A model generated the notes under the pieces. That model was not told where the DNA came from and did no database searches. It saw only the letters and a list, made by a program, of their open reading frames with translations. Source: an uncultured Erythrobacter sp. (GTDB lineage Bacteria > Pseudomonadota > Alphaproteobacteria > Sphingomonadales > Sphingomonadaceae). Taken from it: DNA of 64,000 bases. The DNA lies in assembly GCA_947488325.1 (NCBI GenBank), contig CANKYZ010000010.1, positions 28,221-92,220 on the forward strand, read 5' to 3'. Each line of letters opens with the position of its first letter. Positions within the stretch are counted from its first letter, which is position 1. Below, one piece after another: positions 44,651-52,185 of the stretch. Position numbers and translations under genes: made by a program.

Positions 44651-45003
44651 TGGGAGTTTGCGTGCTTTGTTTTGCACGCGCCATCGGTGCGGGCGTTTTT
44701 GTGTTCCGCAGCCCATCCGGGCTGCGATGCCCTCGCTTATGCGGCCTAAAGGCCGCATCGCTGCGGGCGGGCAGTCGCCCTTGCGACGCCTGCGGCGTCG
44801 TTTCAGTGCCAAAACTTCGAATCTCGCATTAGGCGCGCTTTGTAACCAACTTAATGGCAGAGCTCGGTCGCATAGCGACCGCAAGCCCGACCGGGCGCCC
44901 GCAGGCCCGCTAGGGCTGAGGAAGTCGCACCTCGGATGGGGTGCGCAAAAAGAATGTGAGGACATCCCAGCTCGGATGGCGCGCGCAAAACAAACCTCAA
45001 ACA
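44651..45003. repeat. GC-rich block of inverted repeats between ssrA and mscL
   Basis: About 350 bp without a credible gene although several frames stay open. It contains perfect hairpins such as GCGGCCTAAAGGCCGC (near 44740) and GCGACGCCTGCGGCGTCG (near 44795). A longer inverted pair has TTTGTTTTGCACGCGCCATC near 44667 against its near-complement at about 44973-44995. This pattern suggests a dispersed palindromic element or remnants of one. No transposase or integrase is nearby. Confidence 0.55.
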
Positions 45004-45041
45004 GAAAACGCCCGCCTTGCACAAAGCACAAGACGGGCGTC
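45004..45041 (-). terminator. Rho-independent terminator of mscL
   Basis: On the minus strand, GACGCCCGTCTTGTGC pairs with GCAAGGCGGGCGT and is followed by TTTTCTG. It begins about 18 bp after the mscL stop. Confidence 0.8.
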
Positions 45042-45058
45042 CTTTGGACCTTGAAAGA

Positions 45059-45481
45059 TTACTTCTTAAGCGCGTCCCGGATTTCGATAAGCAGGTCGAT
45101 CTCACTTGGACCGGCCGGCGTTTCTTCTTCCGCTGCCTTTTCAAACTTCGCCTGGGCCTTGGTCGCATAACGAACCAGCATGAAAATGACGAAAGCCAGG
45201 ATCACAAAGTTGATCACGGTGGTGAGGAACGAGCCCCATGCGAGCACATTTGCGCCCGCTTCACGCGCCGCTTCGAGTGACATGCCAGCTTCGACTTCGC
45301 CCGACAGCACGATATATTTGCTGCTGAAATCAACGTCGCCAAAGACATATCCGACCAACGGCATAATCAAATCAGCCGTCATCGACGAAACGATCACTGC
45401 AAAGGCGCCAGCGATAATAACCGCGACGGCCAGTTCCATAACATTGCCTTTGGCAATGAATTCCTTGAATTCTGAAAGCAT
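45059..45481 (-). CDS. mscL: Large-conductance mechanosensitive channel
   Basis: 140 residues, the normal size for MscL. It opens under membrane tension on osmotic downshock to release solutes. The N-terminal amphipathic helix and TM1 are typical (FKEFIAKGNVMELAVAVIIG-like, here VAVIIAGAFAVIVSSMTADL), TM2 is at about 85-105 (TTVINFVILAFVIFMLVR), and the C-terminus forms the charged helical bundle with EIDLLIEIRDALKK. It is followed by a strong terminator and divergent from lemA. Confidence 0.96.
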   Translation of the reverse strand: MLSEFKEFIAKGNVMELAVAVIIAGAFAVIVSSMTADLIMPLVGYVFGDVDFSSKYIVLSGEVEAGMSLEAAREAGANVLAWGSFLTTVINFVILAFVIFMLVRYATKAQAKFEKAAEEETPAGPSEIDLLIEIRDALKK

Positions 45482-45568
45482 GCATTCCCCCGTTAATTAT
45501 GTTTAGAGATCGCCTTTCTGCCAGTTCAACCGACGCTTGCCAAGCGGTCAAATCAACCGGCGTACTCC

Positions 45569-45596
45569 TTGAAAAGCCACAGAGGTGTGCTATATA
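45569..45596 (+). promoter_or_regulatory. Sigma-70-type promoter for the lemA operon
   Basis: TTGAAA (45569-45574) and TATATA (45591-45596) are spaced by 16 bp, about 65 bp upstream of the lemA start. This is the clearest housekeeping-type promoter in the window. Confidence 0.55.
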
Positions 45597-45660
45597 TACA
45601 ATACAGATTACTGCGCGCACTTTTGCACCCTGCATCGCTGCGCCTTTAGGAGGGACATTC

Positions 45661-46284
45661 ATGAATTTTAGCAATATCGGACGTGCGATTACTATCGCCG
45701 CCGTATCACTCACGCTCGCCGCCTGCGGGATCAACTCTGTTCCAACCAAGCAAGAGGCAGCTAACGCGCAATGGGGCAATGTGGAATCGGCGATGCAACG
45801 CCGTCACGACCTGATCCCCAACCTGGTTAGTGTTGCAGAGGCTGCAGCGGTATCGGAACGTGACATCCTGACTGGCGTGATTGAAGCTCGTTCAATGGCG
45901 ATGGGGGTCAATATCACAACAGATGACCTTTCCGACCCGGACGAGTTCCAAAAAATCCAGCAGGCTGAAAACCAATTGACGCAGGCAATTGGCCAGTTCC
46001 GCACGGTTGTGGAACAATATCCCGAGTTGCAGAGCAATGAGAACTTTCGTGACTTAATTGTCGCTCTCGATGAATCTGAAAACCTGATCAATACTGAACG
46101 TGTTCGATACAACGAGGCAGCGCAGGATTATAACACCACGATCCGAACCTTCCCTGACACGATCGGTGCCAACATCATTCATGGCGCTGAACCGCTTGAA
46201 TATTTCAGCGCCGAAGAAGGTGCAGAACAGGCGCCCGACGTCGAATTTGACAGCATCACCGGTGACGGCGATAGCGCATCCTGA
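45661..46284 (+). CDS. lemA: LemA-family lipoprotein
   Basis: 207 residues with a lipobox (LTLAACG, Cys22), then the LemA helical bundle: NAQWGNVESAMQRRHDLIPN and the later YPELQSNENF and RYNEAAQDYN, which are the family hallmarks. LemA proteins are membrane-anchored helical proteins of unclear function, often encoded with TPM-domain proteins, as here. The start at 45661 has AGGAGGGAC upstream; the longer frame to 45499 overlaps the promoter and is rejected. First gene of a run with two TPM genes. Confidence 0.93.
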   Translation: MNFSNIGRAITIAAVSLTLAACGINSVPTKQEAANAQWGNVESAMQRRHDLIPNLVSVAEAAAVSERDILTGVIEARSMAMGVNITTDDLSDPDEFQKIQQAENQLTQAIGQFRTVVEQYPELQSNENFRDLIVALDESENLINTERVRYNEAAQDYNTTIRTFPDTIGANIIHGAEPLEYFSAEEGAEQAPDVEFDSITGDGDSAS

Positions 46285-46292
46285 ACGCTCGA

Positions 46293-47189
46293 ATGATGTA
46301 TTCCGCCAGTTCTACCGCTCGATTTCTGACGCAATTCGTTGCGCTTGCCCTTGCCATTCTAGGCTGGGCCAGCGTGGCGGCTGCGGCAGAACTGCCACCG
46401 CGCCCTGACGGTCCAATCTATGATGGCGGGGACATGCTTTCTGCCAGCACCGAAGCGCAGCTCGATCAGGTTCTGCGCGACTACAATCGGGAGACTGGCA
46501 ATGCGATCATTGTTGCGACCATCCCGTCGCTTAATGGCGAAGTGATTGAACCCTATGCAACCGATCTGTTCACCCAGTGGGGTATTGGCGGCGAAAAGCG
46601 CGATACCGGCCTGCTGCTGCTAATCTCCCGCGATGACCGCAAAATGCGGATAGAAATTGGCTACGGCCTGCATCCTTATTTCGGCGGAGTGATGGCTGGA
46701 CGAGTAATCCGCGACACGATCACCCCTCGTTTCAAAGAGGGCAATTTCGATGCTGGCGTTACCGAAGGTGTCTCCGCGATACTGGCGCATCTGGAAAATT
46801 CTCCAGAAGATGCAATAGCAATCGAAGAAGCAGCCGAAGCTGCGGAAGCCAATCGCGATCGCTCAAAAGGCGGGTTTCCGTTCGGCGCACTGATCTGGCT
46901 AGGTTTTATGTTTTTCTTCTTCGTCCTCCCGCTCATTCGCGGAAAGCGACGGCGCTATCGCTCTAAAGGCAAAGGTCCCTGGGGTGAACGTCGCGGCAGC
47001 AGCGGAATGGGCGATGTAGCCACCAACATTATCCTGTGGGAAGTCGGCAGCGCAATTGCACGCGGAGCAATGGGCGGCTCTGGCGGCAGCGGAAGTTTTG
47101 GCGGCGGAAGTTTCGGTGGAGGCGGAGGCGGCTTTGGCGGCTTTGGCGGCGGTATGTCTGGAGGCGGCGGCGCCTCTGGGGGGTGGTAA
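46293..47189 (+). CDS. TPM-domain membrane protein (YgcG-like)
   Basis: 298 residues: signal peptide to about residue 32 (SVAAAAE), then a TPM domain (about 40-170; GPIYDGGDMLSASTEAQLDQ, TQWGIGGEKRDTGLLLLIS, RIEIGYGLHPYFGG). One transmembrane helix follows (about 197-213, LIWLGFMFFFFVLPLI), then a basic stretch and a C-terminal Gly/Ser-rich tail (GGGSFGGGGGGFGG). Such tails are usual in YgcG. TPM domains have been linked to phosphatase activity and photosystem II repair in plants; the bacterial role is unknown. It starts 8 bp after lemA. Confidence 0.92.
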   Translation: MMYSASSTARFLTQFVALALAILGWASVAAAAELPPRPDGPIYDGGDMLSASTEAQLDQVLRDYNRETGNAIIVATIPSLNGEVIEPYATDLFTQWGIGGEKRDTGLLLLISRDDRKMRIEIGYGLHPYFGGVMAGRVIRDTITPRFKEGNFDAGVTEGVSAILAHLENSPEDAIAIEEAAEAAEANRDRSKGGFPFGALIWLGFMFFFFVLPLIRGKRRRYRSKGKGPWGERRGSSGMGDVATNIILWEVGSAIARGAMGGSGGSGSFGGGSFGGGGGGFGGFGGGMSGGGGASGGW

Positions 47190-47192
47190 AGG

Positions 47193-47867
47193 ATGGCTTA
47201 TCTGACAGAAGAACAGCACAAGATCGTCTCGGACGCCGTTGGCGAAGCCGAGCTTCAGACTTCTGGCGAAATCGTCACTGTGCTCGCGGATCGCTCTGAC
47301 AATTACAACGATGTCGCGCTTCTATGGGCGGCCGCTTTGAGCTTTACCGCAATGAGCGCCTTTGCGGTGCTACCCGAACCATTCCTAAACCTATGGGACG
47401 CACTAGTCGGCGGATGGAGCCATGAATGGACCACGGGTGAACTGGCCAGCATGACGATTGCGCTCGGCCTAATCGCCTTTGCCACTGTCTGGGCTGTGCA
47501 ATTGTGGGAGCCGCTTAAGTTCGCTCTCATCCCCGCCCCGCTCAAAACCGCGCGAGTCCATGCACAGGCAATCAAACATTTCAAAGTCGGCGCAGAACGC
47601 CGCACCCACGGCCACACGGGCGTGCTGGTCTATCTCTCCATGCGCGAACACCGCGCCGAAATTTTCGCCGATGATAGCATTGCGGAAAAGGTAGAGCCCG
47701 AAGTTTGGGGCGAAGCGATGGGCGACATGCTGGCCGAAATCAAACAAGGCCACATCGCAGAAGGCATGGCTGCGGGCGTGCGTGATGTCGGCTTTGTGCT
47801 TGGCCAACACTTCCCGCGCAGCGACGATGATGAAAACGAGCTTCCCGACCGGTTGATCGAGGTCTAA
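47193..47867 (+). CDS. Second TPM-domain protein with two membrane helices
   Basis: 224 residues. The first 35 residues (EEQHKIVSDAVGEAELQTSGEIV) begin a TPM domain that is interrupted by two transmembrane segments (about 42-60 and 88-106). The remaining TPM part follows (HFKVGAERRTHGHTGVLVYLSMREHRAEI, ADDSIAEKV). This split architecture is typical of the partner gene in LemA-TPM-TPM operons. It is 3 bp after the previous stop, so coupled. Confidence 0.9.
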   Translation: MAYLTEEQHKIVSDAVGEAELQTSGEIVTVLADRSDNYNDVALLWAAALSFTAMSAFAVLPEPFLNLWDALVGGWSHEWTTGELASMTIALGLIAFATVWAVQLWEPLKFALIPAPLKTARVHAQAIKHFKVGAERRTHGHTGVLVYLSMREHRAEIFADDSIAEKVEPEVWGEAMGDMLAEIKQGHIAEGMAAGVRDVGFVLGQHFPRSDDDENELPDRLIEV

Positions 47868-47878
47868 GCCTCGCACCC

Positions 47879-48460
47879 ATGAGCGATTTTGATCTGATCC
47901 GCGATTCTGATGCGGACAAGCCCGAAGAATTGATGTGGGAAGGCCGTTTTATCACGGCCAAGCGCCGCGGGCGCTGGGAATATGTCGGGCGATCGCGCGG
48001 TATCCGCGCCGCTGCAATCATTGCATTGGATGAAGATGCAGATGGGACCCGGCATGTCGTCCTGGTCAGCCAATATCGCGTGCCTCTGGGCCGTTTCACT
48101 CTTGAAATACCCGCTGGACTTGTCGGCGATGACGCTGGCAGCGAAAACGAAACTGCCGTGGACGCCGCCGCGCGCGAGCTAGAGGAAGAAACCGGATATT
48201 CGGCCGAAAAAATGGAAATTCTGGGGGAGTTTTATTCCTCCCCCGGAATGGTCTCTGAATCCTTCACTCTGCTGCGCGCGACCGGACTTTCCAAAATCGG
48301 CGAAGGCGGCGGGACAGACAGCGAAAATATTGTAGTCCACCGCATTGCCCTGCGCGATCTTGGCCGCTTCGTCGAACAATGGCGCGCGGCCGGTCATGCT
48401 GTGGATATACGGATAGGACTGCTACTGACACAGGAATATCTTGGAGAGGATCTCAAATGA
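47879..48460 (+). CDS. NUDIX hydrolase, ADP-ribose pyrophosphatase-like
   Basis: 193 residues. The Nudix box is seen as the stretch ending REL-EEETGY (residues 99-107) with Glu91 at the expected place; the leading Gly is displaced by two residues. SQYRVPLGRFTLEIPAGLV upstream of the box is characteristic of ADP-ribose diphosphatases (NudF-like). The substrate is inferred. It lies 11 bp after the TPM gene and overlaps the SDR start by 4 bp (ATGA). Confidence 0.9.
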   Translation: MSDFDLIRDSDADKPEELMWEGRFITAKRRGRWEYVGRSRGIRAAAIIALDEDADGTRHVVLVSQYRVPLGRFTLEIPAGLVGDDAGSENETAVDAAARELEEETGYSAEKMEILGEFYSSPGMVSESFTLLRATGLSKIGEGGGTDSENIVVHRIALRDLGRFVEQWRAAGHAVDIRIGLLLTQEYLGEDLK

Positions 48461-49239
48461 CAAATCGCTGCGACGGAAAATTTGCTCTGGTTACTGGCGG
48501 TGCACAGGGGCTTGGCCGTGCGCATTGCATCCGCCTTGCGCAAGAAGGGGCGCGTGTTCTGGCGACGGACATTAATGGTGAAGGCGCGGCGGAAACCGCT
48601 GCAATCGTCAATGCTGAAATGGGCGCAGGCACAGCCTTTTCATTCACCCATGACGTGACCGATCCGGCAAGCTGGGAAGCTGCTGTTGATGCCGCACGTG
48701 AGAAAATGGGCGGTCTGAATGTGTTGGTGAACAATGCCGGGATTGGCGTGCCGGGTAATATCGAGGATTGCGATTTTGATGATTGGAAACGCTGCTTTTC
48801 GATCAATGTCGATTCCATCTTTCACGGCTGCCAAAAGGCTTTGCCGCTAATGCGTGAACACGCGCCGGGATCGATAATCAACATCTCAAGCATTGCCGGC
48901 CTAATCGCCAGCGACACGATGCCAGCCTATAACGCTTCCAAAGCGAGCGTGTGGATGTTGTCAAAATCGATCGCACTGCATTGTGCAAAAAAGAACATGC
49001 AAATCCGCTGCAATTCGGTGCACCCGACCTTTGTCGATACGCCGATCCTTGATGGCACGGCGCGCGCGGCCCAGCTTGATAAGGATGTTCTGCTTGAAAA
49101 ATTAGCGCGGCAAATCCCGCTCAAATTCGTGGGCGAACCCAACGATATCGCCAACGCAATTGTCTATCTCGCCAGCGATGAAAGCCGGTTTATGACGGGT
49201 GCTGAGATCAAGTTGGATGGCGGTATTTCGGCCATGTGA
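48457..49239 (+). CDS. Short-chain dehydrogenase/reductase (SDR)
   Basis: 260 residues of the classical SDR family. Cofactor-binding TGGAQGLG at 13-20, NNAG at 92-95, catalytic Ser144/145 (INISS), Tyr158 and Lys162 (YNASK). Asp38 (ATDIN) after beta-2 indicates NAD preference. The C-terminal GAEIKLDGG is typical. The substrate is unknown; the likeness is to 3alpha/20beta-hydroxysteroid or cyclohexanol-type dehydrogenases. The start at 48457 overlaps the NUDIX stop as ATGA. Confidence 0.9.
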   Translation: MTNRCDGKFALVTGGAQGLGRAHCIRLAQEGARVLATDINGEGAAETAAIVNAEMGAGTAFSFTHDVTDPASWEAAVDAAREKMGGLNVLVNNAGIGVPGNIEDCDFDDWKRCFSINVDSIFHGCQKALPLMREHAPGSIINISSIAGLIASDTMPAYNASKASVWMLSKSIALHCAKKNMQIRCNSVHPTFVDTPILDGTARAAQLDKDVLLEKLARQIPLKFVGEPNDIANAIVYLASDESRFMTGAEIKLDGGISAM

Positions 49240-49272
49240 TCTGGCATATAGATCAGTTGAGCTGAATCCGGA

Positions 49273-49300
49273 CAAAAAGAGAGGGGCCAAATGGCCCCTC
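49273..49300 (-). terminator. Terminator after pspC, possibly bidirectional
   Basis: GAGGGGCC-AAAT-GGCCCCTC forms a perfect 8-bp stem; on the minus strand it is followed by TCTTTTTG, a good U-tract. It lies 70 bp after the pspC stop and 40 bp after the convergent SDR stop. Confidence 0.8.
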
Positions 49301-49369
49301 CCGGTCTTCTGATCATATGGGTCGCATAGCCACCCTGAAAACCGGGTTGGCTTTGAAAAGCTATGCAAT

Positions 49370-49582
49370 TCAGTCTGCAATCAACGCGACTGCGATATAG
49401 ACGGGGATCGTCAGGCCAGTGAGCGCCAGAGTGGCAATAACCAGACCAAGGCGGATCCAAGTCGCATCAATATCAGTCGAATTGGCAATCCCAGAGCAAA
49501 CGCCGAACACTTTGCCATTGCTCTTATCAAGGCGGAAGCCGTCTTGAGGCGGACCGCTATTACGGTTGGACAAATTGCTCAT
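49370..49582 (-). CDS. pspC: PspC-domain protein
   Basis: 70 residues, the size of a single PspC domain: FRLDKSNGKVFGVCSGIAN then TDIDATWIRLGLVIATLAL and a second hydrophobic stretch GLTIPVYIAVALIAD. PspC is the inner-membrane sensor/effector of the phage shock response. Its start overlaps the stop of the 52-residue microprotein gene as ATGA, so translation is coupled. It is the last gene of a four-gene group behind a sigma-54-like promoter. No pspA or pspB is adjacent. Confidence 0.9.
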   Translation of the reverse strand: MSNLSNRNSGPPQDGFRLDKSNGKVFGVCSGIANSTDIDATWIRLGLVIATLALTGLTIPVYIAVALIAD

Positions 49583-49737
49583 GCTAAAGCTCCCATAGAG
49601 AATGACGCTACGATGTTGGCACCAGGGCTAGCCGGGACAATGGCGGTTGCCATTATGATCGCGGTGACGAACAGCGCTCCAGCGACGGCCACCAGACGGG
49701 CACCCTGTGTGCCGGAAAGTTCGAAGAACGAGTACAT
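49579..49737 (-). CDS. Membrane microprotein C (52 aa), AIVPASP family
   Basis: Below usual length cut-offs. The frame reads MYSFFELSGTQGARLVAVAG at the N-terminus, then one hydrophobic helix (about 17-34) running into ATAIVPASPG and a short Ala/Ser-rich tail. The motif AIVPASPG and its position right after the helix match the two upstream small ORFs. AGGA lies about 12 bases upstream of the ATG. The stop overlaps the pspC start (ATGA), which is strong evidence that it is translated. Unknown function; likely single-pass inner-membrane protein. Confidence 0.75.
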   Translation of the reverse strand: MYSFFELSGTQGARLVAVAGALFVTAIIMATAIVPASPGANIVASFSMGALA

Positions 49738-49785
49738 TTTAAAATCTATCCTTTCGTTGAATTCTGAGTTGAAGTTGTAGGGGAC

Positions 49786-49899
49786 TTAAGCCATCACGCC
49801 GGGGCTGGCGGGGACGATTGCGTAAGCGAAGAATGCCGCTGAGATGACCAACGAGAATGCTGCGGAGGCCAGGCGGGTTGCGGTTTCATTGGTAAACAT
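49786..49899 (-). CDS. Membrane microprotein B (37 aa), AIVPASP family
   Basis: The frame encodes MFTNETATRLASAAFSLVIS then AAFFAYAIVPASPGVMA. It is a near-paralogue of the 36-residue ORF upstream: both have RxASAAFSL(V/I)(I/V)SAA followed by FAYAIVPASP. One transmembrane helix spans about residues 9-29. AAGGA lies ten bases upstream. The start is 34 bp after the stop of the first microprotein. Conservation of protein sequence between neighbouring ORFs argues for real coding. Confidence 0.75.
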   Translation of the reverse strand: MFTNETATRLASAAFSLVISAAFFAYAIVPASPGVMA

Positions 49900-49932
49900 T
49901 GTGAGGGATTCCTTTTGAGTGAGCACCTAAGA

Positions 49933-50043
49933 TCAGGCGAATGAGGGGCTGGCTGGAACGATTGCGTAAGCAAACAGGGCTGCTGAAACGATCAGCGAGA
50001 AAGCGGCTGAAGCGAAGCGGTTTGAAAGGTCCAAGGCGTACAT
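49933..50043 (-). CDS. Membrane microprotein A (36 aa), AIVPASP family
   Basis: First gene of the group. From the ATG at 50043 it reads MYALDLSNRFASAAFSLIVS then AALFAYAIVPASPSFA. GGAGA eight bases upstream is a good ribosome binding site, better than any for the longer frame to 50124. One transmembrane helix at about 9-29; the C-terminus is only a few residues long. The inferred sigma-54 start site is about 54 bp upstream. Confidence 0.75.
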   Translation of the reverse strand: MYALDLSNRFASAAFSLIVSAALFAYAIVPASPSFA

Positions 50044-50107
50044 TTTGTTATCTCCAATTGAGTGTTTGACTGTTTCCCTGAGATCATCCCGGGGTTGCCA
50101 AATACAC

Positions 50108-50124
50108 TGCAGGAGGTGTGCCAA
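50108..50124 (-). promoter_or_regulatory. Sigma-54-type promoter (-24/-12)
   Basis: Minus-strand TTGGCACACCTCCTGCA matches the RpoN consensus TGGCAC-N5-TTGC at every key base except one T, and the GG and GC pairs are separated by exactly 10 bases. It lies about 65 bp before the first microprotein. The E. coli psp operon is also sigma-54 dependent, which supports the call in front of a PspC gene. Confidence 0.65.
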
Positions 50125-50156
50125 ACTCGAAAAACGGCAGATTTCTGCGACTTTGG

Positions 50157-50186
50157 GATGATACAGGAGTTTACAGCCTGTTCATC
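50157..50186. promoter_or_regulatory. Inverted repeat upstream of the sigma-54 promoter (possible enhancer site)
   Basis: GATGATACAGG and CCTGTTCATC form an inverted repeat with a 9-base spacer; the arms differ by a single-base gap. It lies about 45-75 bp upstream of the -12 element, where a bacterial enhancer-binding protein such as PspF could bind. Confidence 0.4.
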
Positions 50187-50287
50187 AAACCGAAAGATTG
50201 GGAATTTTCACCATCTGTTGGGATTGGGGATTCAACGACAGCCGATGCTGGTCTTTGCGAACCCACATGCTAACCGGATATTCGACC

Positions 50288-51388
50288 ATGGCGCTCGCGA
50301 AAATCACCTTGCAGGACTTCCGCAATCATGCGGCGACTGAATTGTCGGATACCGCGCATTTCAATCTGCTGGTGGGTGAAAATGGCGCGGGCAAAACCAA
50401 TGTGCTTGAGGCAATTTCGCTGCTCAGTCCGGGCAGAGGCCTTAGACGTGCGGCTTTGGTCGATATGGCGCGCAGGCCATCCCCTGATGTCGAACCCGGT
50501 GCCTTTGCCATCGGCGCGAGCCTGATCGAACAGGGGCAGCTCTCTGCACGGCTTGGCACATATACAGAAGTAGAGCGACCCAGCCGGCGACTTGTGCGGA
50601 TCAACAGCGCAGATGCGAGCGCGAACTCCTTGTCTGAATGGCACGCCGTTTCATGGCTTACACCTGCGATGGACGGGTTGTTCACCGATAGCGCAGGCGC
50701 GAGGCGTCGCTTTATAGACCGTATGGCGCTGGCGGTTGAACCGAGCCATGCCAAATCGGTCAGCCAACTCGAAACAGCATTGCGTGAGCGTAACCGGTTG
50801 CTCGAAAATCACGGCGACGCCCGTTGGCTCGATGCGATTGAAGCGCAGGCTGCACAGCATGGCAGTGTTGTCGCGCAGAACCGCGCGCGACTTGTGTCAT
50901 TGCTGGCCGATGAACTTTCCGCTCTGCCGCCAGAACCGTTTGCGCGACCGATCCTGACTTACCGCGCTGGCGGGCCGACGGATGCTGCAGAGCTGCTGGC
51001 CGAATTTGTGCGTGCTCGCCCGCGTGATCGCGCCGCAGGACGCGCTCTATCAGGGCCACACCGAGATGAGTTAGGAGTGGTAATGGCCCAAAACGACATG
51101 ACGCCTGGTCAACCTGCTGCGTCATGTTCCACGGGCGAACAAAAGGCGATGTTGATCGCTATTACACTGGCGCACGGCGTGCTCGCCGCCTCTGGGCGGC
51201 CCAGCGTGCTGTTATTGGACGAAGTCGCTGCGCACCTCGATCCAGTGCGCCGTACAGAGCTGTTTCGTCGTTTGCGCGCGGGTAAGGCGCAGGTGTGGGT
51301 GACCGGGACTGAGCTCGCCCCTTTTGCCGATATCGAAAGCGAAGCAGCGGTGTGGCGCGTCGACGGTGGGGCGTTAACGCGACTTTAG
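50288..51388 (+). CDS. recF: DNA replication/repair protein RecF
   Basis: 366 residues; an SMC-like ATPase that helps load RecA on gapped DNA with RecO and RecR. Walker A GENGAGKT is at 30-37, the signature/D-loop region reads LSGPHRDELGV, and Walker B is LLLDEVAAHLD. The start MALAKITLQDFRNH at 50288 fits the family; longer in-frame starts (50198, 50267) run into the psp promoter region. It is not next to dnaA, dnaN or gyrB here. The 3' end overlaps the convergent esterase gene by 4 bp. Confidence 0.96.
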   Translation: MALAKITLQDFRNHAATELSDTAHFNLLVGENGAGKTNVLEAISLLSPGRGLRRAALVDMARRPSPDVEPGAFAIGASLIEQGQLSARLGTYTEVERPSRRLVRINSADASANSLSEWHAVSWLTPAMDGLFTDSAGARRRFIDRMALAVEPSHAKSVSQLETALRERNRLLENHGDARWLDAIEAQAAQHGSVVAQNRARLVSLLADELSALPPEPFARPILTYRAGGPTDAAELLAEFVRARPRDRAAGRALSGPHRDELGVVMAQNDMTPGQPAASCSTGEQKAMLIAITLAHGVLAASGRPSVLLLDEVAAHLDPVRRTELFRRLRAGKAQVWVTGTELAPFADIESEAAVWRVDGGALTRL

Positions 51389-52122
51389 CTCTCTCCGCCT
51401 GTCTCCGAATCGTCCGGCAGTGCTGCGGCCACCTCGTCCAGCGTCGATGCGACCAGCGCTTCTATCCCTTCAGCTGTGGGATGGATGCGATCTGATTGGA
51501 ACAACGACGCATCCTCATAGATATTCTCCATCCAAAATGGGATCAATTCCGCGCCGTATTCCTGCGCCAGTTCACCATAGAGTGCGTCAAATTCTGCCTG
51601 ATATTCCGGCCCGTAATTGGGCGGCGCGCGCATACCCATCATCAGGACGCGAATTTCCCGATCACGCAAGACTGTCAACATCGCCTCGAAATTGGAACGC
51701 GTTTCTGCGGGTTTTAACCCGCGCAACAGATCATTTCCGCCCAATTCAAGGATAAATAGATCGGGTATCTCTTCCTGCGCATCCAGCAGGAACTCCAACC
51801 TGCTCAAGCCCGCAGCACTGGTGTCGCCCGACACCCCCGCATTGACGATGCCAGCGTTGATCCCGCGAGCGCGCAAGGCCGCTTCTAACTTGGCCGGGTA
51901 AGAATCGCCGGGATTACGCAGGCCGTATCCTGCAAACAGACTGTCTCCGAACGCGATAATATCCACCTGTTCACCCATTACCGGGATCACAAGTTCATCT
52001 TCGGCAAAATCTACCCCTTGTTCAGGCGGCGGCATGGCAGGTTCTTCAGACCCGCATCCAGCCAGCGCCAAAACCGCCGGAAAACCCATCGCAAACATCA
52101 TTCGTTTCTGCCAGATGCCCAT
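51385..52122 (-). CDS. tesA: SGNH-hydrolase lipoprotein (TesA-like arylesterase/lysophospholipase)
   Basis: About 245 residues with a lipobox (VLALAGC, Cys23 from the ATG at 52122). All four SGNH blocks are seen: FGDSLFAGYG (nucleophile Ser), GVSGDTSAAGL, ELGGNDLLRG and RIHPTAEG (catalytic His, Asp three residues before). Family members hydrolyse aryl esters, thioesters or lysophospholipids; the lipoprotein form acts in the periplasm. A TTG start at 52143 is possible. It is divergent from ybbA-ybbP, the same arrangement as tesA-ybbAP in E. coli. Confidence 0.92.
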   Translation of the reverse strand: MGIWQKRMMFAMGFPAVLALAGCGSEEPAMPPPEQGVDFAEDELVIPVMGEQVDIIAFGDSLFAGYGLRNPGDSYPAKLEAALRARGINAGIVNAGVSGDTSAAGLSRLEFLLDAQEEIPDLFILELGGNDLLRGLKPAETRSNFEAMLTVLRDREIRVLMMGMRAPPNYGPEYQAEFDALYGELAQEYGAELIPFWMENIYEDASLFQSDRIHPTAEGIEALVASTLDEVAAALPDDSETGGES

Positions 52123-52185
52123 TTTGATCTGCAAACCTTCCAATTCGTACTTGTTTGAAACCCTTCCCTATCCCATCTGTTTCAG

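Noticed and set aside
44160..45003. Genomic island inserted at ssrA
   Set aside because: No integrase and no repeated ssrA end was found; only the inverted-repeat block is unusual.
44636..45170. Open frames of 105-176 codons in the ssrA-mscL gap
   Set aside because: They run through hairpins and overlap the mscL terminator or 3' end; composition is that of palindromic GC-rich DNA rather than protein.
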